Source: Pelagibacteraceae bacterium AG-426-I15 (GTDB lineage: Bacteria > Pseudomonadota > Alphaproteobacteria > Pelagibacterales > Pelagibacteraceae). From it: a stretch of DNA of 64,000 nucleotides. A program made the translations under genes and the position numbers. The notes under the pieces are model-generated. The model saw nothing but the letters and a program-made list of their open reading frames with translations, made no database searches and had not been told where the DNA came from. Positions 16,929 to 25,542 of this stretch are shown piece by piece (positions within the stretch are counted from its first letter, which is position 1; every line of letters begins with the position of its first letter). The stretch covers positions 62,001-126,000 of the forward strand of contig QCNT01000003.1 in assembly GCA_003213135.1 (NCBI GenBank). Reading direction: 5' to 3'.

Positions 16929-18231
16929 AGTTTATCTAACAATATTTTTTATCAGTGTTTTATTAATATTCCTTGGATCAGGAGTTTGGGTTGGAATAAG
17001 TATGATTGGAGTTTCCACAATAGGAATGATGATGTTTACCTCGAGACCAGTTGGCGATGCCATGGCAACAACCATGTGGAGCATGGGCTCGTCTTGGTCG
17101 CTTACAGCTTTGCCACTTTTTGTTTGGATGGGAGAAATTTTATTTCGAACAAAATTATCCGAAAATTTATTTAAAGGTTTGTCACCTTGGCTATCAAAGT
17201 TACCAGGGGGCTTGATACACATAAATATATTGGGTTGCGCCATCTTTGCGGCTATTTCAGGTTCATCAGCAGCTACGGTAGCTACAGTTGGTAAGATGTC
17301 TATTCCAGAGTTGAGAAAAAGAAATTATCCAGAGAGTTTTCTTTTAGGAACTTTAGCTGGATCAGGTACCTTAGGTCTTTTAATACCACCATCAATTATT
17401 TTAATTATTTATGGTGTTACCGTTGAAGAGTCCATAGCAAAACTCTTTATCGCAGGTATAATTCCCGGTATTGGGTTGGCCCTTTTGTTCATGATCTATG
17501 TTGTTGGTTGGTCTTTAAGAAATAAGAAGATTATGCCAATTATTAGTGAAGATTTTTCTTTTATTGAAAAAATAAAGCAATCAGGGCAATTAATTCCCGT
17601 TGTTCTTTTAATTTTTGCAGTAATCGGATCTATTTATGCTGGAATAGCTACAGCCACAGAGGCAGCTTCACTTGGTGTTTTGGGAGCGTTGATATTATCT
17701 TATTTTCAGAAAAGTCTAACAAAAGAGTCATTTGGTAAATCACTATTAGGTGCAACCAAAACATCTTGCATGATAGCTTTTATATTGGCTGGATCATCTT
17801 TTTTAACTTTAGCAATGGCTTTCACCGGTCTTCCAAGAAACTTGGCAGTTTTTATAGATACACTTCAGCTGTCCCCTTACATGCTACTTTTGGTTCTTAC
17901 AATTTTTTATATAATTCTTGGAATGTTTTTAGACGGAATCTCCGCAGTAGTTTTAACTATGGCAATTATCGAACCAATGATACGCCAAGCTGGGTTTGAT
18001 ATGATTTGGTTCGGTATATATTTGGTTATAGTTGTAGAAATGGCACAAATAACTCCTCCTGTTGGATTTAATTTATTCGTTCTTCAAGGGATGGCAAAAA
18101 AAGATATGGGTTTTATTGCCAGAAGTGCTTTTCCACTTTTTCTTTTAATGATTTTAGCTGTAATTATAATTATAGCGTTTCCTCAATTAGCTCTATGGTT
18201 GCCAGAACAAATGATTCAACCATTAAACTAG
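16921..18231 (+). CDS. dctM: TRAP transporter large permease DctM
   Basis: 436 residues, about 11-12 membrane segments, standard for DctM. Motifs include FLGSGVWVGISMIGVSTIG, SGSSAATVATVGKMSIPELRKRNYPESFLLGTLAGSGTLGLLIPPSIILIIYG and the C-terminal VVEMAQITPPVGFNLFVLQGM. It is the ion-coupled translocation subunit of the secondary transporter. It overlaps the dctQ stop by 8 bp and ends the operon. Confidence 0.92.
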   Translation: MPEVYLTIFFISVLLIFLGSGVWVGISMIGVSTIGMMMFTSRPVGDAMATTMWSMGSSWSLTALPLFVWMGEILFRTKLSENLFKGLSPWLSKLPGGLIHINILGCAIFAAISGSSAATVATVGKMSIPELRKRNYPESFLLGTLAGSGTLGLLIPPSIILIIYGVTVEESIAKLFIAGIIPGIGLALLFMIYVVGWSLRNKKIMPIISEDFSFIEKIKQSGQLIPVVLLIFAVIGSIYAGIATATEAASLGVLGALILSYFQKSLTKESFGKSLLGATKTSCMIAFILAGSSFLTLAMAFTGLPRNLAVFIDTLQLSPYMLLLVLTIFYIILGMFLDGISAVVLTMAIIEPMIRQAGFDMIWFGIYLVIVVEMAQITPPVGFNLFVLQGMAKKDMGFIARSAFPLFLLMILAVIIIIAFPQLALWLPEQMIQPLN

Positions 18232-18286
18232 CTAAAGCGACACATAGTTATATTTTTTTTTACAGAAAAATGGTTATAGATTGATC

Positions 18287-19708
18287 ATGGAAAATAAAAA
18301 AGCACTAGTGTGGTTAAGAGATGATTTCAGAATAAATCATAATAGCGCATTGGTTTATGCTACTGAAAACCATGAACAGGTTTCTACAGTATATATTTTC
18401 AATCCAGAGGATTATGAAGATAAAAGAGAGGCACAACGTTGGTGGATATACCATTCTTTAATTAACTTTAAACAAGAACTATCCAAATTTAATATTTCCT
18501 TGGAATTATTGGTAGGAGATGAGGCCCATATTTTAAAAAAAATTAAAACTGCCGACAAGGTATCATTATATTGGAATAAAATCCCTGAACCAGAAGAAGA
18601 AAAAAAAGAAAAAAAAATAATTAAAACTCTCGAAGAAAATAATATAAATTTTAAGTTTTTTAAGGGAAATATACTTAGTGAGTATAAAGAGGTTACTAAA
18701 AATGATGGTACGCCTTTTAAAGTTTTTACTCCTTTCTGGAGAGTTGCTGAGCAAGTATACTTGAATAAAGTTCCGTCAAAAAAGTCAAAGACAAAGAAAA
18801 AAAATAAAAAGATATTCATTTTTAAAGAATCAAGTGATTTATCAAAAGTTTTACCAAATAAAAATTGGTTTAAAAAATTTGAAAAGTATTGGACCCCATC
18901 CGAAATTAAAAGTGACAAGGTATTAAACGATCTAATTGAAAAAAAAATAGGCAACTATCATAAAACAAGAGACTATCCATCAATAGAGGGAACTTCTAAG
19001 ATTTCTCCTTACCTTAAACATGGACAAGTACATGTAGAAAAAATTTGGGAAACTTGTCAGAACATTAAAAATAAAAATACAGGTTTTAGAAAATTTGTTA
19101 ATGAAATAGGATGGAGAGAATTTTCTCATAGCTTAATAAATTATTTTCCTCAAATGCTGAAAGGTAATTTGAGGAAAGAATTTGATACATTCCCCTGGGT
19201 TGAGAATAAAAAATATTTAGAAGCATGGAAGAGGGGCATAACTGGCTACTCCATTGTTGATGCAGGAATGAGAGAACTTTATGAAACTGGATGGATTCAT
19301 AATAGGGTCCGAATGATAGTGGGATCATTCCTGGTAAAACATTTACGAATACATTGGAAAGAGGGAGAAAAATATTTTAGAAATACTTTGTTAGACTTCA
19401 ATGTGGCTAACAATGTTGCTTCTTGGCAATGGGTTGCAGGTTGTGGAGCTGACGCAGCCCCATATTTTAGAATATTTAATCCAATATTGCAGGGAGAAAA
19501 GTTTGACAAGGACGGGAAATATGTCAAGCATTGGGTGCCAGAGTTAAAAAATGTTCCAACTAAATTTATTCATAGACCGTGGGAAATGGATGATGAAACA
19601 CAAAAGTCCGTTAATATTAAAATAGGAAAAGACTATCCATTACCAATTGTTGATCACGCTAAAGCCAGAGAACAAGCACTCAAAGCTTTTGATAAAATTA
19701 CAAAATAA
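18287..19708 (+). CDS. phr: Deoxyribodipyrimidine photo-lyase (class I photolyase/cryptochrome)
   Basis: 473 residues from the ATG at 18287; an in-frame TTG at 18281 is a less likely start. The N-terminal alpha/beta antenna domain begins KALVWLRDDFRINHNSAL. The C-terminal FAD domain has REFSHSLINYFP, the WKRGITGYSIVDAGMREL block, TGWIHNRVRMIVGSFLVKHL and FNVANNVASWQWVAGCGADAAPYFRIFNP, all hallmarks of CPD photolyases. It repairs UV-induced pyrimidine dimers with blue light, expected in a surface-ocean cell. The stop abuts the convergent doxX stop. Confidence 0.93.
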   Translation: MENKKALVWLRDDFRINHNSALVYATENHEQVSTVYIFNPEDYEDKREAQRWWIYHSLINFKQELSKFNISLELLVGDEAHILKKIKTADKVSLYWNKIPEPEEEKKEKKIIKTLEENNINFKFFKGNILSEYKEVTKNDGTPFKVFTPFWRVAEQVYLNKVPSKKSKTKKKNKKIFIFKESSDLSKVLPNKNWFKKFEKYWTPSEIKSDKVLNDLIEKKIGNYHKTRDYPSIEGTSKISPYLKHGQVHVEKIWETCQNIKNKNTGFRKFVNEIGWREFSHSLINYFPQMLKGNLRKEFDTFPWVENKKYLEAWKRGITGYSIVDAGMRELYETGWIHNRVRMIVGSFLVKHLRIHWKEGEKYFRNTLLDFNVANNVASWQWVAGCGADAAPYFRIFNPILQGEKFDKDGKYVKHWVPELKNVPTKFIHRPWEMDDETQKSVNIKIGKDYPLPIVDHAKAREQALKAFDKITK

Positions 19709-20095
19709 TTATTTTTTATTTTCTAAATAATAATCAAAACTACAAATTTGTGGTTTATTAGACACAATAATTAATAACCCACCAATAATTGCAAAGTTTT
19801 TTAATAGAGATGTTAGTTGCATGCCGTCAGATAATACGCCAGAAGTATGAAAAATTAACGTAACTGTTAAAACAAATAACGCCAACATAGATGACACTAT
19901 CTTTGTTTTATAGCCAGCTATTAGAAAAAGAGGAACTATTAGTTCAAAAGCTATTGAAGGATAAAAAAGGAATTCAGGAACACCATGATCTGACATGTAC
20001 ATCATACCCATATCTGGATTAAATATTTTTTTAATAGCTTCAATAATAAAAAGAGCAGATATAAAAATTCTTCCAAAGACTTCAACAATATGCAT
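19709..20095 (-). CDS. DoxX family membrane protein
   Basis: 128 residues with four membrane segments. The N-terminus GRIFISALFIIEAIKKIFNP and ELIVPLFLIAGYKTKIVSSMLALFVL match the DoxX family, quinone-related or redox-associated small membrane proteins of mostly unknown function. Its start directly follows the stop of the TPR gene, so it is likely transcribed as TPR-doxX. It is convergent with the photolyase gene with no intervening base. Confidence 0.8.
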   Translation of the reverse strand: MHIVEVFGRIFISALFIIEAIKKIFNPDMGMMYMSDHGVPEFLFYPSIAFELIVPLFLIAGYKTKIVSSMLALFVLTVTLIFHTSGVLSDGMQLTSLLKNFAIIGGLLIIVSNKPQICSFDYYLENKK

Positions 20096-20581
20096 TTATT
20101 TTTTTTCTATAACTTTTTTTAGTTCAGTGTACTCTTCGCAATTACAACTTTTAAGTATCGCTAATCTTTCTTTGGCTAAATCCATACGGCCGGTATTAAC
20201 GTAAAGTTCACCCAAATATTCGTTAATACCATTATGTTCAGGTTTAATTTTTAGTCCTGCAAGATAAAATTTTTCAGCTTCTTTTAATTTACCAGTTTTT
20301 CTAAGTGTAAAACCCAAATAATTAAGAATGTCAGGGTTATTTCGATCTGCTTTGTATGCCTCTTGCAATTTCTCTAAAGCTTTCACATATAATTTTGCAG
20401 CTCTGTCAGTTTTATTTTTTTCTTCTAATTTTTTAGCTCTTTCCACAAATTTTTTTGCTTGTTTGTATTGATTTAGATAATTTTCAGAAGAACCGCTATC
20501 GCTGGATGCTCCATGGGATACTCCAACATATTGTGCAAAAATAAATACAGCAATTAATATAATTAAAATTTTTTTAAACAT
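20096..20581 (-). CDS. Secreted tetratricopeptide (TPR) repeat protein
   Basis: 161 residues from the ATG at 20581; an ATG 15 bp further upstream would overlap pxpA and is less likely. A signal peptide (MFKKILIILIAVFIFAQYVGVSHGA) is followed by a charged linker and two or three TPR units: KALEKLQEAYKADRNNPDILNYLGFTLRKTGKLKEAEKFYLAGLKIKPEHNGINEYLGELYVNTGRMDLAKE in pieces. TPRs mediate protein contacts, here in the periplasm. Function unknown; it lies between pxpA and doxX on the same strand. Confidence 0.8.
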   Translation of the reverse strand: MFKKILIILIAVFIFAQYVGVSHGASSDSGSSENYLNQYKQAKKFVERAKKLEEKNKTDRAAKLYVKALEKLQEAYKADRNNPDILNYLGFTLRKTGKLKEAEKFYLAGLKIKPEHNGINEYLGELYVNTGRMDLAKERLAILKSCNCEEYTELKKVIEKK

Positions 20582-20588
20582 TGTTTCT

Positions 20589-21362
20589 TTAAGCAAACTT
20601 TTTTAATTGATCCAATGGTCTAAGAGTCACACCATTATTAATAAGTCCATTTCTTATCTCTTTTGCTGTTACTACGGCACTCTTTCCATCTCCATGTACG
20701 CAAATAGAGTCAATGTCGCATGGAATCTGTTTTCCTGAAAAGCAATTCAAAGCTTGATTTTTTACCATCCGAATAACATGTTTTTTTGCAATTTCAGGAT
20801 TTGTTATCAAAGCATTTGATTTTGATCTAGATACTAAATTCCCGTCATCTTCATAATTTCTATCAGCAAATATTTCTGCCGCAACTTTCATTTTTAAATT
20901 TTTACCGGCTCTTTCCATTTCAGATCCTGTTGGCACTAAAAAAATTAAATCTTTATTTACTTGCAGAATTGATTTTGCAATTATATTAGCTAATTCAAAA
21001 TTCTCGCATGCCATATTATTTAATGCCCCATGAGGTTTAACATGGGTTACTTTCATCAAGTTTCTCTCTGCAATTAAAGCTAAAATATTAAATTGATCAA
21101 TAATTAGTTTTGTTATTTCTTTCGCTGTTAGTTTTAGCCTTTTTCTTCCAAAGTTTTCTGGATCATTAAAAGAGGGATGAGCACCAATGCTTACTCCATT
21201 TTTTTTTGAAATCTCAATAGTCTTCTGCATAGTGGGTTCGTCGCCCGCATGATAACCACAGGCTATATTTGCTGAGTTAACTATACCCAACAATAAAGGG
21301 TCATTTTCTGTAGAGCAGAACTTAGAAGTTTCTCCTAGATCGCAATTAATATTAATTTCCAT
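20589..21362 (-). CDS. pxpA: 5-oxoprolinase subunit A (LamB/YcsF family)
   Basis: 257 residues, normal length. Family motifs: INCDLGETSKF at the N-terminus, SANIACGYHAGDEPTM, GAHPSFNDPENFGRKRL, THVKPHGALNN and CVHGDGKSAV near the end. PxpABC hydrolyses 5-oxoproline (pyroglutamate) to glutamate using ATP. pxpA is divergent from pxpBC across a 37-bp gap, an arrangement that still allows joint control from the shared gap. Confidence 0.92.
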   Translation of the reverse strand: MEININCDLGETSKFCSTENDPLLLGIVNSANIACGYHAGDEPTMQKTIEISKKNGVSIGAHPSFNDPENFGRKRLKLTAKEITKLIIDQFNILALIAERNLMKVTHVKPHGALNNMACENFELANIIAKSILQVNKDLIFLVPTGSEMERAGKNLKMKVAAEIFADRNYEDDGNLVSRSKSNALITNPEIAKKHVIRMVKNQALNCFSGKQIPCDIDSICVHGDGKSAVVTAKEIRNGLINNGVTLRPLDQLKKFA

Positions 21363-21399
21363 ATTTTAAACCATTATATAATATCTATTATAACAATTT

Positions 21400-22089
21400 A
21401 TGTTAAAAAAAATAAGCAATATAGGGGACTGTGGTATCACATGTGATTTTGGTGAGGAAGTTAACAAAAAAACAAACAAAGAGGTGATCAAGCTTTTTAA
21501 TTTTATAAAAGAGTCAGTAAATAGTAAAAAAATCAAAGGAATTTTAAATTATACTCCTTCTTATAATAAGCTAATAATTAATTTTGAATTAGGGCAAATA
21601 AAGTCTAAAGAAATTATAGAATTTATTAAAGGAAGCGATTTCTCCAAAACGATTCTGTCCGAAAAAAATAAAATAGTAGAAATACCAATATGTTACGACG
21701 AAGAATTTGCATTAGATATAAAAAGATTAGAAGAAAGAACAAAATTAAATTTTAAAGAAATAATAAAAGAGCATCTTAATACTAATTTTTTTGTCTATAT
21801 GATCGGATTTGTTCCCGGGCAACCTTTTCTTGGAGATCTAAATAATAATCTACACCATGATAGATTAGATACACCTCGAGTGAAAATTAATAAAGGATCA
21901 GTCGGCATAGTTGAAAAATTTTGTACTATTTACACATTTGAAAGCCCGGGTGGATGGAATATTATCGGAAAAACTCCTCTTGATTTATTTAACATTAACA
22001 AAAAAAATACTAGCCTTTTAACACCTGGAGACACAGTTAGATTTAAATCTATTTCAAAAAAAAATTTATTATCTTTTAAAAATGAGTAA
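21400..22089 (+). CDS. pxpB: 5-oxoprolinase subunit B (KipI family)
   Basis: 229 residues. KipI/PxpB signatures: IPICYDEEFALDIKRLEE, FFVYMIGFVPGQPFLGDL, the TPRVKINKGSVGIVEKFCTIYTFESPGGWNIIGKTP block, which ends in the family's PGGW..IG motif. With PxpC it forms the ATP-dependent half of 5-oxoprolinase. It overlaps pxpC by 8 bp. The N-terminal half is more lysine-rich than usual, in line with local composition. Confidence 0.9.
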   Translation: MLKKISNIGDCGITCDFGEEVNKKTNKEVIKLFNFIKESVNSKKIKGILNYTPSYNKLIINFELGQIKSKEIIEFIKGSDFSKTILSEKNKIVEIPICYDEEFALDIKRLEERTKLNFKEIIKEHLNTNFFVYMIGFVPGQPFLGDLNNNLHHDRLDTPRVKINKGSVGIVEKFCTIYTFESPGGWNIIGKTPLDLFNINKKNTSLLTPGDTVRFKSISKKNLLSFKNE

Positions 22090-23005
22090 CTATTTTAAAG
22101 TATTAAGGCCCGGTATAAATTCTACATTCCAAGATTTAGGAAGATTTGGCTTACAACATTTTGGAATTGTAGCAAGTGGGTGTATGGATCAATTATCATT
22201 TTATATTTCAAATAAATTAGTTGGCAATAAAGTTTCTGAGGGAGCTTTAGAATTTGCTTATCAAGGACCATTACTTGAGCATAAAGGTGAGCCCGCATTA
22301 GTTGCAGTTTCAGGAAAAGTAAATTTTAATATTATCAGTAAAAATGGTGAGACAAAGCAAGGCTCACCTAATACAAGCTTTGTTGTTTCAAATGGTGACA
22401 AAATTGATATTCTATCAACAATAAATTCTGTTTATGGTTATTTCTCAGTTTTTGGTGGTTTTAAATTAAAAGAAGTAAAAGGAAGCGTTTCAACTTTAGT
22501 AAAGGCAAAGATCGGGCCAAACAATGGTGATAAATTAAAGTCTGAAGATAAAATATTTTTTAATAAATCTAGTTCGTTAGATAAAACAAAAAAAATTAAA
22601 TTTAATTTTGATGAAGATAATATTATTAGAGTAATGAAGGGATTACAGGTTAATTATTTTTCTAAAAAAAGCCAAGAAGTTTTTTTTTCAAAAGAATATC
22701 GAGTTACTAGATTATCCGACAGGATGGGAATGAGACTTCAGGGAGAAAAATTAGAAAACATAATTAATACAAATATTAAATCGGAAGGCATTACCAAAGG
22801 ATCAATTCAAATACCAGGAGATGGACAGCCAATCATACTTTTATCAGACCACCCAACTATTGGAGGTTATCCTAAAATTGCGAATGTTATATCAGCTGAT
22901 TACGATAAATTAGTTCAAAAAGTACCTGGCACATTAATTAAATTCAAATTGGTCGATCTGTCTGTTGCCGAAAGTGCCTTTGAAGAATATGTAAGAAAAT
23001 TCTAA
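22082..23005 (+). CDS. pxpC: 5-oxoprolinase subunit C (KipA family, biotin-dependent carboxylase-like)
   Basis: 307 residues, as usual for KipA/PxpC. Motifs: PGINSTFQDLGRFGLQHFGIVASGCMDQLSF, the middle strand GALEFAYQGP, YRVTRLSDRMGMRLQG, and SEGITKGSIQIPGDGQPIILLSDHPTIGGYPKIANV. It completes the PxpABC enzyme for 5-oxoproline use. It overlaps pxpB, and the permease gene starts directly at its stop codon, suggesting one transcript. Confidence 0.92.
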   Translation: MSNYFKVLRPGINSTFQDLGRFGLQHFGIVASGCMDQLSFYISNKLVGNKVSEGALEFAYQGPLLEHKGEPALVAVSGKVNFNIISKNGETKQGSPNTSFVVSNGDKIDILSTINSVYGYFSVFGGFKLKEVKGSVSTLVKAKIGPNNGDKLKSEDKIFFNKSSSLDKTKKIKFNFDEDNIIRVMKGLQVNYFSKKSQEVFFSKEYRVTRLSDRMGMRLQGEKLENIINTNIKSEGITKGSIQIPGDGQPIILLSDHPTIGGYPKIANVISADYDKLVQKVPGTLIKFKLVDLSVAESAFEEYVRKF

Positions 23006-23863
23006 ATGCATTTTATTTATAAAATTCCTGGACCAATATTAGTTCTACTAGGGGGTTTTTCATTAAGTTGGGGAGGATTAATTATAAGATCTTTTGAAGA
23101 CGCAAGTATTTGGCAAATACTTTTCTACAGGTCTCTATTTTTTCTTTGGGCTTTAATTACATTTTTATTTTTAACGTATGGAAAAAAAACTATAAAAAAA
23201 ATAAAAATTGCTGGAATACCAGGTTTAGTCGGAGGCATTTTTCTTTCTGGAAGCTATGTTGCTTATATGTATTCTATGACAGAAACAACTGTGGCTAATG
23301 TAGTTTTTATTATAAGTACTCAAACAATTTTTTTACCGATTCTCGCTTATTTTTATTTAAAAGAAAAAATTTCGCAAAGAGGTCTTGCGGCAATTGTTTT
23401 GGCAATGATAGGGGTGCTGTTAATGATAGGAGATTCAATTGGCACTGGATCTATTTATGGAAATGTAGCAGCTCTTGCTATACCAATAAACTTTTCAATC
23501 TTGATTTTGATAATAAGAAAATATCCAAAAGTTGACATGATACCAGCCATATTTTATGCAGGAGTTCTAAGTTGCTTATATGGTTTGATATTACTTGAAT
23601 CTATAAATATTTCCGCAAAAGATATTTGGTTATCTTTTTTATTAGGTGTTCCACAATTAGCTTTTGGTTTTATTTTTATTACCATTGGATCAAGAACTAC
23701 CCCAGCAGTGATGGTTGGTTTATTAATGTTAATGGAAACAATATTTGCTCCTATTTGGGTTTGGTTATTTTATAACGAAATACCACCTTCAAGTGTGTTG
23801 ATTGGTGGATTAATAATAATTTCTGCAGTCGTAATGAAAACTTTAGATTATAAAAAAGTATAA
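23006..23863 (+). CDS. EamA/DMT family permease
   Basis: 285 residues, ten predicted membrane segments in two EamA repeats (about 10-135 and 150-280). Signatures: LSWGGLIIRSFEDASIWQILFYRSLFF and the second-repeat ending MVGLLMLMETIFAPIWVWLFYNEIPPSSVLIGG. DMT transporters move amino acids, metabolites or vitamins. The start abuts the pxpC stop, so it may carry 5-oxoproline or a related metabolite; that link is inference from position. Confidence 0.85.
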   Translation: MHFIYKIPGPILVLLGGFSLSWGGLIIRSFEDASIWQILFYRSLFFLWALITFLFLTYGKKTIKKIKIAGIPGLVGGIFLSGSYVAYMYSMTETTVANVVFIISTQTIFLPILAYFYLKEKISQRGLAAIVLAMIGVLLMIGDSIGTGSIYGNVAALAIPINFSILILIIRKYPKVDMIPAIFYAGVLSCLYGLILLESINISAKDIWLSFLLGVPQLAFGFIFITIGSRTTPAVMVGLLMLMETIFAPIWVWLFYNEIPPSSVLIGGLIIISAVVMKTLDYKKV

Positions 23864-23893
23864 TTTATCTAAATTTTATGGTATAAATTAAAG

Positions 23894-24060
23894 AATAACG
23901 GGAGAGACTATTTAAATATAGCGCCGAAGGAGCAACCTCCCTGGAAACTCTCAGGCAAAAGGACCGTTATTGTAATAACTCTGGAAAGCAGGCTAAGGCC
24001 TCACCGAAGGAGTAAATCTCTCAGGTTCTTAGACAGATGGGGAATTAAAAGGGTTATTAC
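23894..24060 (+). promoter_or_regulatory. Tandem glycine riboswitch (two aptamers) upstream of gcvT
   Basis: Aptamer 1 spans 23894-23971: P1 AATAACGG/CCGTTATT, with the conserved GGGAGAGACT, GCGCCGAAGGAGCAA and CTCTCAGGCAAAAGGACCG blocks. Aptamer 2 spans 23972-24060: P1 GTAATAAC/GTTATTAC, with CTCTGGAAAGCAGG, CACCGAAGGAGTAA and CTCTCAGGTTCTTAGACAGA. These are textbook glycine-riboswitch elements in the cooperative two-aptamer layout, placed before glycine-cleavage genes. The second P1 ends 3 nt before the gcvT start and its 3' arm follows AAAAGGG, a likely ribosome site, so control is probably at translation initiation. Confidence 0.96.
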
Positions 24061-24063
24061 AAA

Positions 24064-25152
24064 ATGGAAAAAACGGCTTTATACAATTTTCACAAAAATC
24101 TAGGAGCAAAGTTTGTTCCTTTTGCTGGTTATGAAATGCCCATCCAATACAAGGAGGGAATAGTAAAAGAACATATTAGCACAAGGCAATCAGCAGGTTT
24201 TTTCGACGTCTCTCATATGGGGCAGTTATTTGTATCAGGAAATAATTCGTTAGAACAAAACCTAGAAAAAATTATTCCTCTAGATTTTAAAGAAATTAAA
24301 ATGAATCAATCAAAATATTCTTTTTTGATTAATGAAAAAGGCGGAGTAATTGACGACATCATTATAACTAGGGTGGAAGGCGGCTTTAATATCATATTGA
24401 ACGCAGCATGCAAAGATAACGATATTAAAGAAATTGCAAAATGCTTAAATTCAGAAAGCAAATACGAATTAAAAAAAAATCTTTCACTTATTGCTTTACA
24501 GGGACCTAAATCAGAAATTATTTTAGAGTCTATTGTTCAGGGGGTAAAACAACTTAAATTTATGAATGGTGATTTCTTTAAATTTCAAGCAAAGCAAATT
24601 TACATAACTCGTTCAGGTTACACAGGCGAAGATGGTTTTGAAATTTCGGTACAGGACAAAAATGTAGAAAATTTTACTAAACTTCTAACAACCAAAGGTG
24701 CTAAACCAATAGGACTTGGAGCAAGAGATACACTGAGATTAGAGGCTGGTTTATGTTTATACGGACACGAATTGAACCAAAATATTAGCCCTGTTCAAGC
24801 AAATTTAAAATGGGCTATTTCAAAAAGAAGAAGAAAAGAGGGAGGCTTTAACGGTTGGGAAAATATAAAAAATGATTTACAGAATGGTGTATCAAAAATT
24901 AGAGTTGGTATCAAACCATCTGGAAGGATCATCGCAAGAGAAGGTACAAAAATTTTTTCATCGTCTGGAGAAGAAATAGGCATTGTTACAAGCGGAACAT
25001 TTGGCCCAAGCGTAAATGCTCCTGTCGCGATGGGATATATACAGAGTAAATTTTCTGAGATTAATAATAAAATTCTTTTAGAAGTAAGAGGAAAAAAACA
25101 TGATGCAGTGATTTCTAAGTTGCCATTTTATAAAAAAAGTTATGTCAAATAG
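24064..25152 (+). CDS. gcvT: Glycine cleavage system T protein (aminomethyltransferase)
   Basis: 362 residues. It transfers the methylene group from aminomethyl-lipoyl GcvH to tetrahydrofolate and releases ammonia. Motifs: [74 protein letters not shown] and [16 protein letters not shown]. First gene of gcvTHP, directly under the glycine riboswitch. Start ATG at 24064 lies 3 nt after the riboswitch P1 helix. Confidence 0.95.
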   Translation: MEKTALYNFHKNLGAKFVPFAGYEMPIQYKEGIVKEHISTRQSAGFFDVSHMGQLFVSGNNSLEQNLEKIIPLDFKEIKMNQSKYSFLINEKGGVIDDIIITRVEGGFNIILNAACKDNDIKEIAKCLNSESKYELKKNLSLIALQGPKSEIILESIVQGVKQLKFMNGDFFKFQAKQIYITRSGYTGEDGFEISVQDKNVENFTKLLTTKGAKPIGLGARDTLRLEAGLCLYGHELNQNISPVQANLKWAISKRRRKEGGFNGWENIKNDLQNGVSKIRVGIKPSGRIIAREGTKIFSSSGEEIGIVTSGTFGPSVNAPVAMGYIQSKFSEINNKILLEVRGKKHDAVISKLPFYKKSYVK

Positions 25153-25160
25153 GAGGGAAA

Positions 25161-25541
25161 ATGAGTGAAAAAAAATACTCAAAAAAACATGAGTGGATAG
25201 CTTTAGAGGGAGAGACAGCAACAGTAGGAATCAGCAAGCACGCTACTGAAATGCTTGGTGATATCGTTTTTGTTGAGCTCCCACAAAAAGGCAAGGGTTT
25301 AAACAAAGAGGATAAGGCAGCTGTAGTCGAGTCCACGAAAGCTGCTAGCGATGTTTACACACCTGTCTCAGGAGAAATATTAGAAACAAATCAACCAATT
25401 GTTGATGATCCATCTAATGTTAATAAAGATCCTGAAAATAATGGTTGGTTTTTCAAAATTAAAATAAAAGATAAATCTGAATTAGACTCTTTAATGAGTC
25501 AGACTGACTATGAAAAATTTGTAAAGGATAACCCAAACTAA
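25161..25541 (+). CDS. gcvH: Glycine cleavage system H protein
   Basis: 126 residues, normal length. Lipoyl-carrier protein that shuttles the aminomethyl group between GcvP, GcvT and the L protein. The lipoylation lysine is K60 within [19 protein letters not shown]-terminal [38 protein letters not shown] is standard. AGGAGGG precedes the ATG. It lies 8 bp after gcvT and 1 bp before gcvP. Confidence 0.95.
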   Translation: MSEKKYSKKHEWIALEGETATVGISKHATEMLGDIVFVELPQKGKGLNKEDKAAVVESTKAASDVYTPVSGEILETNQPIVDDPSNVNKDPENNGWFFKIKIKDKSELDSLMSQTDYEKFVKDNPN

Positions 25542-25542
25542 A

